A stretch of 64,000 nt of DNA from Nocardiopsis eucommiae (GTDB lineage Bacteria; Actinomycetota; Actinomycetes; Streptosporangiales; Streptosporangiaceae), in contig CP074402.1 of NCBI GenBank assembly GCA_018388625.1, positions 2,232,001-2,296,000 of the forward strand, in the 5' to 3' direction. The notes under the pieces are model-generated. The model had not been told where the DNA came from, searched no databases, and was given only the letters and a program-made list of their open reading frames with translations. A program made the position numbers and the translations under genes. Positions 57,347 through 64,000 of the stretch are shown piece after piece. The stretch's first letter is position 1, and each line of letters begins with the position of its first letter.

Positions 57347-58213
57347 GTGAGCACCTCGACCGCGCAGCCCGTCACCCTGTCCGACGTCACCGCCGCCTTC
57401 GAGGAGGTCTACCCACCCCAGTGGGCCGCCTCGTGGGACGCGGTCGGGTTGGTCTGCGGGGACCCCGCGCAGCCGGTGGAGCGCGTCCTGTTCGCGGTCG
57501 ACCCCGTCGACGCGGTGGTCGACGAGGCCGTGACCTGGGGCGCGGACCTGGTCATCACGCACCACCCGCTGATGCTGCGCGGCGTCACCAGCGTCGCCGC
57601 GAACACCCCCAAGGGCCGGATCGTGCACCGGCTGATCCGCTCCGGGGTGGCCCTGTACACCGCGCACACCAACGCCGACACGGCCTCGCCCGGGGTGTCC
57701 GACGCACTGGCCCGCGCGGTGGGCCTGACCGGAGCGCTGCGACCGCTCGACCCCGACACCACCGACCCCGAGGGACGGCGCGGGATCGGCCGTGTCGGGG
57801 AGCTGGACGAGCCGATGGTCCTGCGTGACTTCGCGACCCGGGTCGCCCAGGGTCTGCCCGCCACCGCCGGAGGCGTGCGCGTGGCCGGTGACCTGGACCG
57901 ACTCGTCACCACCGTCGCCGTCTCCGGTGGGGCGGGCGACTCCCTGCTCGGCGCGGCCCGCGCCGCCGGGGTCGACGCCTACGTCACCTCCGACCTGCGC
58001 CACCACCCGGCCTCGGAGTTCGTCGGGGAACCGGGCGGCCCCGCGCTCGTGGACACCGCGCACTTCGCCAGCGAATGGCCGTGGCTGGCCGACGGTGCCG
58101 CCCATCTGGCGGACGCGCTCCGGCGCACGGGTGGTCCGAATGGGGCTAACGTGGAGACCCGCGTGTCCACCACCGTGACGGATGCCTGGTCACGGACCTT
58201 CCCACACGCGTGA
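57347..58213 (+). CDS. NIF3-like dinuclear metal-centre hexameric protein
   Basis: 288 residues. SWDAVGLVCGDP, VLFAVDPVDAVVDEAV, ADLVITHHPLMLRGVTSV (metal HH), YTAHTNADTASPGVSDALAR and GEPGGPALVDTAHFASEWPW (final His/Glu ligands) are the NIF3 motifs. Hexameric ring with two metal sites; a GTP-cyclohydrolase-like activity is claimed for some members. It is the first gene of a probable operon with the zinc-ribbon and phosphatase genes and rnpB downstream, the usual actinobacterial order. Confidence 0.93.
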   Translation: MSTSTAQPVTLSDVTAAFEEVYPPQWAASWDAVGLVCGDPAQPVERVLFAVDPVDAVVDEAVTWGADLVITHHPLMLRGVTSVAANTPKGRIVHRLIRSGVALYTAHTNADTASPGVSDALARAVGLTGALRPLDPDTTDPEGRRGIGRVGELDEPMVLRDFATRVAQGLPATAGGVRVAGDLDRLVTTVAVSGGAGDSLLGAARAAGVDAYVTSDLRHHPASEFVGEPGGPALVDTAHFASEWPWLADGAAHLADALRRTGGPNGANVETRVSTTVTDAWSRTFPHA

Positions 58214-58292
58214 CACTCCCTCGACGACCACAACTGCACAGGGCGCGGGCGGCCTCCCCGGCCTCCCAACCGCGATTCCCAGGAGACCCCAC

Positions 58293-59054
58293 GTGAAAGC
58301 CGAACCCGCCGCTCAGGCCAGACTGCTCGACCTCCAGGAGCTCGACACCGCGCTCCAGCGCCTGGACCACCGTCTCCGGAGCCTGCCCGAGATCGTCGAG
58401 GCGGCCCGGCTGAAGGAGCGGGTCGACGCGATCGACGCCGAACTCATCACGGCCCAGACCCGGGCCTCCGACATCGAGCGCCACCAGCGCAAGGCCGAGG
58501 CCGACGTCGACCAGGTGCGCTCCCGCGCCGATCGTGACACCAAGCGGCTGGAGTCCGGGCAGATCACCAACGCCAAGGAGCTCCAGAACCTCCAGTCGGA
58601 GATCGCCTCGCTGGGCCGCCGCCAGGCCGAACTGGAGGAGGTCGTGCTGGAGGTCATGGAGGAGGCCGAGTCCGTCAACACCGACGTCACGCGCCTGACC
58701 GGGGAGCGCGAGGAGGCGGTCGCGAAGTTCACGGAGGTCACAGCCCGCCGGGACACCGCCGCCGCCGAGATCCAGTGGGACCGCACCCGCGTCACCCAGG
58801 ACCGTGAGCGGGTCAGCGCGGACATCCCCGCGGACCTCCTGGCGCTGTACGACAAGCTGCGCTCCCAGTACGACGGTGTGGCCGCCGCCCCGCTGCGGTA
58901 CGGCCGTTGCAACGGCTGCAAGCTGGCGCTGAGCACCGTCGAGCTCAACGAGATCCGTGCGACCGCCGCCGACGAGGTCGTCCGCTGTGAGGACTGCCGC
59001 CGGATCCTGGTGCGCACCGAGGAGTCGGGGCTCAACGCTCCCGTCGCCGAATGA
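58293..59054 (+). CDS. Coiled-coil zinc-ribbon protein (COG1579 type)
   Basis: 253 residues. Residues 10-180 are a long antiparallel coiled coil (LLDLQELDTALQRLDHRLRS ... NAKELQNLQSEIASLGRRQ). The C-terminal ribbon has RCNGCKL and RCEDCRRILV, four Cys for one zinc. GTG 58293 with AGGAGAC upstream. Found next to NIF3 in actinomycetes; proposed nucleic-acid-binding role. Confidence 0.92.
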   Translation: MKAEPAAQARLLDLQELDTALQRLDHRLRSLPEIVEAARLKERVDAIDAELITAQTRASDIERHQRKAEADVDQVRSRADRDTKRLESGQITNAKELQNLQSEIASLGRRQAELEEVVLEVMEEAESVNTDVTRLTGEREEAVAKFTEVTARRDTAAAEIQWDRTRVTQDRERVSADIPADLLALYDKLRSQYDGVAAAPLRYGRCNGCKLALSTVELNEIRATAADEVVRCEDCRRILVRTEESGLNAPVAE

Positions 59055-59712
59055 GCTGGGGCGCTCCGGACACCGAGCCGACCCGTCTGGTGCTGCTCCG
59101 CCACGGGCAGACACCGTTGTCCGTCGAGCGCCGTTTCGCCGGTCGCGGGGACGTCCCCCTCACGGAGGAGGGGCACGCTCAGGCGAGGTCGGCCGCGCGG
59201 CGCCTGTCCGGGTGGGGGATCGACGTGGTGGTCTCCTCCCCGTTGTCGCGTGCCCGGCGGACCGCCGGGCACGCGGCGGAGCTCCTCGGCCTCCCGGTGG
59301 AGACCGACGAGGGGTTCGTGGAGACCGACTTCGGCGCCTGGGAGGGGCTGACCTTCGCGGAGGCGCACCAGCGCGATCCCGAGGGGTGGCGCGGTGGCTG
59401 GCGGACCCGGAGGCCGGTCCGCCCGGCGGGGAGAGCTTCGCCGAGGTGGCGCGTCGCGTGGGTGCGGCCCGGGACGCCCTGCTGGAACGCCACCGGGGCC
59501 GCAGGGTCCTGGTGGTCACCCACGTCACCCCGATCAAGGTCGTCGTCCAGCAGGCGATGCTCGCGCCGATCACCGCGCTGTACCGGATGCACCTGGACAC
59601 CGCCTGCCTGACCGAGGTGGACTGCTACGCGGACGGACCCCAGGTGGTGCGTTCGCTCAACGACACCGCACACCTGGAGCAGCAGGGATCCGGACCCTCC
59701 CGGGGCCGCTAG
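59051..59712 (+). CDS. Histidine phosphatase (phosphoglycerate-mutase-like), stand-alone
   Basis: About 220 residues. RLVLLRHGQTPLSVERRFAG has the catalytic RHG; DVVVSSPLSRARRTAGHAAE and VETDEGFVETDFGAWEGLTF follow; VLVVTHVTPIKVVV holds the second His. One G is missing near 59389 (WARW). In most actinomycetes this position carries an RNase H/phosphatase fusion; here translation begins MSWGAP just before the phosphatase fold, with the start overlapping the zinc-ribbon stop, so there is no RNase H domain. Confidence 0.87.
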
Positions 59713-59723
59713 ACTGGGCTCAG

Positions 59724-60110
59724 AGGGGGAGTCGGCCAGACGGTCGCGGACCCGCGCCCGGCGCGGGTTCGAGGAAAGTCCGGACTCCACAGGGCAGGGT
59801 GGTCGGTAACGCCGACCCGGGGTGACCCGCGGGACAGTGCCACAGAAAACAGACCGCCACCGCTCGCGGTGGTAAGGGTGAAACGGTGGTGTAAGAGACC
59901 ACCAGCGGCCGGAGCGATCCGGCTGGCTAGGTAAACCCCACCCGGAGCAAGGTCAAAAGGGAACCTTCGGGTTCCCGCGCGGATGTTCGAGGGCGGCCCG
60001 CCCGAGTTCGCGGGTAGACCGCACCGAGGTCGTCGGCAACGACGGCCCCAGATGGATGACCGTCCGGTCCCAGGACCGACAGAATCCGGCTTACCGGCCG
60101 ACTCCCTCTC
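59724..60110 (+). ncRNA. rnpB: RNase P RNA, bacterial class A
   Basis: Termini pair (GGGGAGTCGGCC with GGCCGACTCCCTC). The conserved core is present: GAGGAAAGTCCGGACTCCAC near 59772-59791, the ACAGTGCCACAGAAAACAGA CRI-CR region at 59834-59855, GGTAAGGGTGAAACGGTGGT near 59870, AGAGACCACCAGC, and the 3' AGACAGAATCCGGCTTACC-like CR-V at 60079-60096. Catalytic RNA of RNase P that removes tRNA 5' leaders. It lies just downstream of the phosphatase gene. Confidence 0.96.
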
Positions 60111-60138
60111 CTTCTTCTCTCCGGATCGACCGTGGGGT

Positions 60139-60169
60139 GCTCGGCCCCGGGTCCGGGCCGGGGCCGAGC
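60139..60169. terminator. Terminator between rnpB and the M23 gene
   Basis: Perfect 12-bp stem GCTCGGCCCCGG / CCGGGGCCGAGC with a 7-base loop, bidirectional between the convergent genes. Confidence 0.8.
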
Positions 60170-60176
60170 GGCGTGC

Positions 60177-61144
60177 TCAGCCCACCAGGGCCCGCCAGGT
60201 GAGGGGACCGGCCTCGCCGTCCACGACCAGCCGGTTGACGCGCTGGAACTCCCGGACCGCCGTGTTCATGACCGGGCCGAAGTTGCCGTCGACCGCCAGG
60301 CCCGCGCTGCGCTTGTTCATCGCGGTCTGGAGCCCGCGCACGTGCGAGCCGTCGCGGACCCCCTGCCTGAGCTCGTACACCAGGTGGGGCCAGGTCTTCG
60401 GGCCGACCTGACCGTCCGCGACCAGCCCCTTGGACCGTTGGAACGCCTTCACCGCGTTGACCGACGTCGGGCCGTAGTACCCGTCGGTCACGAGTGAGGT
60501 GCCGCGCTGGGTCATCAGGTGCTGGATGACGGAGACCGTCACCCCTCTGGCCTCGGGGTCGACACCCGGCCAGCCACCGCCCAGGTCCACCCCGCGGGAC
60601 CGCATGAACGGCACCGGGTTGGTGATGCCCCCGAGACGTCCCGTGTGGGTCTCGAAGTGCAGGTGGGGGCCGGTCACGTTGCCGGTGGCCCCCATGTCGG
60701 CGATGCGCTGGCCCGCGCTGACCCGGGCGTTGAGGGCGACCCGGTAGACGCTCAGGTGACCGTAGTAGGTGTACACGTTGTTGCCGTGGGAGATGACGAT
60801 GGCCTCGCCGGTCCGGCCGGTGAGACCGCCTCCCCAGGAGCGGCCGACCACGGTTCCGGCGGCCGCCGCGTACACGGCGGTGCCGGTGCTGTTGGTGACG
60901 TCCTGGCCGGCGTGGGTGCTGCCGCCCCGGGGCGCACCGAAGTGCCCGCCCGAAGGGAAGTAGCCCAGGGCCGGGTTGCACCAGGAGGCGTTCATCGCGG
61001 ACGCGGCGTGCGCGGTGGTGCCGCCCAGACCGGTCAGGGCCACGGCCGCTCCCAGTCCGGCGCCGAACAGCAGGCGGCGCGACCAGGGGAGGAGGGTTCA
61101 CAGGCGCGGGGGTCAGAGACGGGCGCCGTGCAGGACTCGCACAT
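60177..61144 (-). CDS. Secreted M23 peptidase with two peptidoglycan-binding repeats
   Basis: About 323 residues. N-terminal MCESCTAPVSDPRACEP then SRRLLFGAGLGAAVALTGLG, a twin-arginine-like signal (one C missing near 61092). M23 domain: SGGHFGAPRGGSTHAGQDV (first zinc His/Asp), YYGHL, TGPHLHFETH (HxH). Two C-terminal PG_binding_1 domains: GPTSVNAVKAFQRSKGLVAD and GPVMNTAVREFQRVNRLVVD. Cuts peptidoglycan cross-links outside the cell. A hairpin sits in its leader at 61168-61203. Confidence 0.9.
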
Positions 61145-61441
61145 CTTGTCTCCTGTGAAGGAAAACGCCGAAGGAGGGGGCTCGATTGGATGGTTTCCTT
61201 CGGTCCCCTGGAGAGTAGGACGCCCGCTCCGATTCGTACAGGGGGTTCGAGGTGCTTTCGGCCGGGCGGGAAGGCTTCGGGGACACATTCCTGAATCGTC
61301 ATGGTGATGGTCGGATCGCCCTGTGGGACGGTAGATTGGCCCGTGCGCTCCGTACCCCGGGAGCTCCGGAGCGCGAACGCCCGTGGGCCGACCGGGGTCG
61401 ACGGCCCGACGGGCATCCGCGTTCACGGGAATGGGTGACTC
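61145..61441 (-). promoter_or_regulatory. Leader of the M23 gene with a hairpin
   Basis: Interval without a supported gene. An 8-bp stem CCGAAGGA / TCCTTCGG closes a 20-base loop at 61168-61203, just upstream of the ribosome-binding region AGGAGA. It may regulate translation, but no riboswitch class is recognised. Confidence 0.35.
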
Positions 61442-61591
61442 TTGTTCGACTCCACCGCCTTCTGGGTGCTGCTCTTCGCCCTGCCGATCCTGGCGATCGT
61501 GGCGATCATCCTGCTCGCCACGTACCAGGCCTCAGGTGTTCAGCAGGACGGACGGGACGACGCGCCCGACGATGACCCGTCCGACGGCTGA
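61442..61591 (+). CDS. Small single-pass membrane protein
   Basis: 49 residues from a TTG at 61442 (no ATG in frame). LFDSTAFWVLLFALPILAIV AIILLA is one hydrophobic helix, followed by a very acidic tail with DDAPDDDPSDG. The length and charge pattern are typical of small actinobacterial membrane proteins. The final 50-85 bases overlap, antisense, the 3' end of the carbonic anhydrase fusion gene, so one of the two ends is probably misplaced. Confidence 0.45.
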   Translation: MFDSTAFWVLLFALPILAIVAIILLATYQASGVQQDGRDDAPDDDPSDG

Positions 61592-63893
61592 ACCACCTCC
61601 GGGCGAGGGTGCGGCACGGGCTCGGGCACGTCCTGGACGCCCTGAACGGGGAGAACTCCCCGGTCTCGGCGTCCAGCAGGTGCACCTTGGCGGTCTCCAG
61701 GTCGTAGTACATCCCGGACAGCGTGAGCTCCCCGACTCCACGCGCTCCCGCACGACCGGGTACCCCATCAGGTTGCCGAGTTGCTCGACCACGTTGGCCT
61801 GGGCCAGACGCCGCAGCGCCTCTGAGGCGGGCAGCCCCGCCAGTTCACCGTGGTCCGCCCCGGCACGGCGCAGGCTCCCCTCCCCGTTGGCCAGCCACCG
61901 GCGGATGTGGGTGCTCTCCTCCTCGACCGGCCCCTGGTGCGCCCCCTCGGCCAGGGCCCGCATCGCTCCGCAGTGGGAGTGTCCGCACACCACGATCGAG
62001 GGCACCCGCAGGACGTTGACCGCGTATTCCACCGCCGCACCGGCCGACCCGTCGGAGCTCCCGTGCGGTGGCACCAGGTTCCCCACGTTGCGCAGGGTGA
62101 ACAGGTCGCCCGGGCCGCTGGCGGTGATGAGGTTCGGCACGACCCGTGAGTCCGCGCAGGTGACGAACAGTGCGGTCGGGTTGTGGCGGTGCGAGAGGCG
62201 GCTCATCACCGATCGCATCCGGTCCGCCGTGCTGGCGTGGTACTCGCGGGCCCCCGCGGTGAGCAGGCCCAGCGGGTTCACCGCGGGGACCGCACCGGAC
62301 TCACGGCGCATGTCCCACGGGGCCCACCAGCGGCCCTTGGGAATGGTCTTGGCCGCCGGAGCCGACCTCGCGGAGCTGCGCGCGTACCAGTTCTCGTGGA
62401 CCTCGTCGATGTCGACGCTGCCACCGGTGCGCTCGTGGTCCACCCGCCAGGCGTGGATGGCCTCGAAGGCCGCGTGGTCCATGAAGTCCACGTGCAGGTC
62501 CAGGTCGACGCTGGACCCCGCGGGGATGGTCCGCAGCACGTGCGCCAGCCGGGGCACGCCCAGGAAGGTGAGGGACCCGTGCACGGTCACGTGCACCCGC
62601 CCGGCGCGCTCCTCGGTGACCACGGTGAGCTTGGTCAGGCGGCGCAGCGACACGATCATCGCCAGCGCGAAGCCGATGAACACCCCTCCAGCAGTCCGAT
62701 GAACACCACACTGAGCAGGGTCACCAGGTAGACGCTGGCCTCGTGGTGCTTGCGCAGGTCGCGCAGGTGGGCCAGGGACACCATCTGCACGCCGATGAAG
62801 ACGAGCAGCGCGGCCAGGGCCGCCATCGGGATGAGCTCGACCACGTGCGCGAAGAACGCGACGAACAACAGGATCCACACGCCGTGCAGGATCGTGGAGA
62901 GCGGCGAGCGGGCCCCGGCGCGCACGTTCGCGGTGCTGCGCACGATGACACCGGCGATGGGCAGGCCGCCCAGGGCGCCGCTGACGGTGTTGGCCGCTCC
63001 CTGACCGCAGAGCTCACGGTTGAGCTGGACCCGGCGTCCGCTGTGGAGGCGGTCCACCGCGATCGCGGCCAGCAGCGACTCCACGCTGGCGACCATGGCG
63101 ACGGCCGCCACGGCCAGGGCGATCCCGTGCCACTGGCCGGACTCGGGCAGCATGGGTCCGTTCCAGGCGTCGGCGAGGGAACCGGGCAGGGCCACGGTCT
63201 CCACCTCCCAGCGCCCGAGGGTGGCGATGACGGTGGCGGTACCCACCGCGACCAGCGCGGCGGGGATCATCCCCGGCCGTACCTTGCCGATGGCCGGGAG
63301 CCGGTTCCAGCCGAACATGATCGCGATGGTGATGACGCCGACCGCGACGGCGGCGGTGTGGTTGTTCGCGATCTGGTGCGGCAGGTCCGCGATGTTGGCC
63401 AGGGCCGAGCTCTGCGGGGCCCCGCCGAGGACCACGTGCAGCTGGGCCAGGGCGATGGTGACGCCGACCCCCGCGAGCATGCCGTGCACGACGGCGGGGG
63501 AGACGGCGAGGGCGGCCCGCGCGATGCGGAACGCCCCGAGGGCGAGCTGGACCAGCCCCGCCAGCAGGGTGATCAGGCAGGTGACCCGCCAGCCGTAGGT
63601 CATGATCAGATCGGCGACGATGATGGTCAGTCCTGCGGCCGGGCCGCTGACCTGCACCACCGAACCGCCGACGAGGCCGGCGACGATGCCGCCGACGACG
63701 GCGGCGATGATTCCGGCGATCAGGGGCGCGCCGGAGGCGACGGCGATCCCCAGGGACAGGGGGACGGCGACCAGGAAGACCACGAGGGAGGCGCCGACGT
63801 CGGCGGCGACCCCTTGCGATCCGTGTGGGTCCCGGGCCGATCGGAGGTGGTCTCCTGTCGGCCGGGTGGTGCTCCCTGGGCGTCGTTGCGCAT
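61506..63893 (-). CDS. SulP-family transporter fused to a beta-carbonic anhydrase
   Basis: About 790 residues. N-terminal SulP domain, about ten to twelve membrane segments: VPLSLGIAVASGAPLIAGII, GSVVQVSGPAAGLTIIVADL, ANTVSGALGGLPIAGVIVRS. A STAS-like segment (VHVTVHGSLTFLGVPRLAHV). C-terminal beta-carbonic anhydrase with zinc ligands CADSR and HSHCGAM (Cys-Asp-Arg and His-xx-Cys). Bases are missing near 63815, 62687 and 61733. A bicarbonate (or sulfate) importer linked to CO2/HCO3- interconversion, as in mycobacterial Rv3273-type proteins. C-terminal end uncertain. Confidence 0.88.
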
Positions 63894-64000
63894 GGTTACT
63901 CCGTTCGGGTTGGACCAGGCAAAGGCGTATGCGTAGGCGCACGGGGACGGCAGAGTCCGCAACGGGGGCACGTGGCTGAACGCGTGACGACGATGAGACC
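63894..64000. other. Window-edge intergenic sequence
   Basis: Upstream region of the SulP-carbonic anhydrase gene; nothing identifiable. A gene may start beyond the edge. Confidence 0.3.

Noticed and set aside
61145..61260. c-di-AMP (ydaO) riboswitch upstream of the M23 gene
   Set aside because: Such riboswitches often precede cell-wall hydrolases, and a GGGGACCGAAGG-like string is present, but the second conserved block and the closing helices are not seen.

Overview
The window is very GC-rich DNA from an actinomycete. The CYP154/CYP157-type P450 pair, the iron boxes, the type I-E-like CRISPR repeat, the class-A RNase P RNA and the many TetR, ArsR and MarR regulators suggest a Nocardiopsis-like or Streptomyces-like genome; the genus is inference. 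About sixty protein genes, one structural RNA gene and a small CRISPR array can be supported. No tRNA, rRNA or insertion sequence was seen.

Layout. 1-1.8 kb: the 3' end of a large biotin-dependent carboxylase, a terminator, a two-spacer CRISPR array broken off inside its third repeat, and the wreck of a two-component system plus a Clp-N fragment. 1.8-7.4 kb: a catabolic-looking group (IclR regulator, MIO-type amino-acid lyase with an altered active-site triad, XRE regulator, amidohydrolase, and an amidohydrolase-like protein without its barrel joined to an Atu4866 domain). 7.4-9.3 kb: RibD-like reductase and an ArsR/AHSA1 pair. 9.3-11.7 kb: CYP157/CYP154-like P450 pair. 12-17.3 kb: iron-siderophore importer with an iron box and a GNAT/C39-peptidase protein. 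17.4-23.6 kb: AraC regulator, SBF-type carrier, alpha/beta hydrolase, DrrAB-like exporter with its TetR. 23.6-30.4 kb: SpoIIE-type phosphatase, cyclase-family hydrolase, MFS exporter, GH13 alpha-glucosidase, FAD monooxygenase. 30.6-34.7 kb: second iron-siderophore importer with a long iron-box dyad. 34.7-43.6 kb: MarR and TetR regulators, glyoxalase, then a TetR-controlled acyl-CoA cluster (acyl-CoA dehydrogenase, APH-like kinase, two SDRs, GNAT, LLM oxidoreductase, quinone reductase); three of its promoters share one operator. 43.7-64 kb: scramblase-like protein, carboxylesterase, small alarmone synthetase, HTH/Clp-N pair, Tex, SRPBCC and zinc-finger proteins, ArsR plus MFS, endonuclease IV, NIF3, zinc-ribbon protein, histidine phosphatase, rnpB, M23 endopeptidase and a SulP-carbonic anhydrase fusion.

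A striking property of the sequence itself: well over thirty genes are broken by single missing bases, nearly always in a C or G run, and each is repaired by adding one base. About twenty other genes of comparable type are intact. This looks like systematic homopolymer under-calling rather than biology, so broken genes are annotated here as one CDS over the full span with the break stated. The response regulator/histidine kinase remnant at 1.0-1.7 kb is different: it has internal deletions and a substitution-type stop, so it is a true pseudogene.

How the parts work together: two FecBCD-type importers under iron boxes plus an EntS-like MFS exporter point to several siderophore circuits. The 36.5-43.6 kb genes look like one acyl-CoA degradation regulon. 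The regulator/enzyme pairs (IclR/lyase, ArsR/AHSA1, TetR/DrrAB, TetR/glyoxalase, ArsR/MFS, HTH/Clp-N) each carry a visible dyad in the intergenic promoter.
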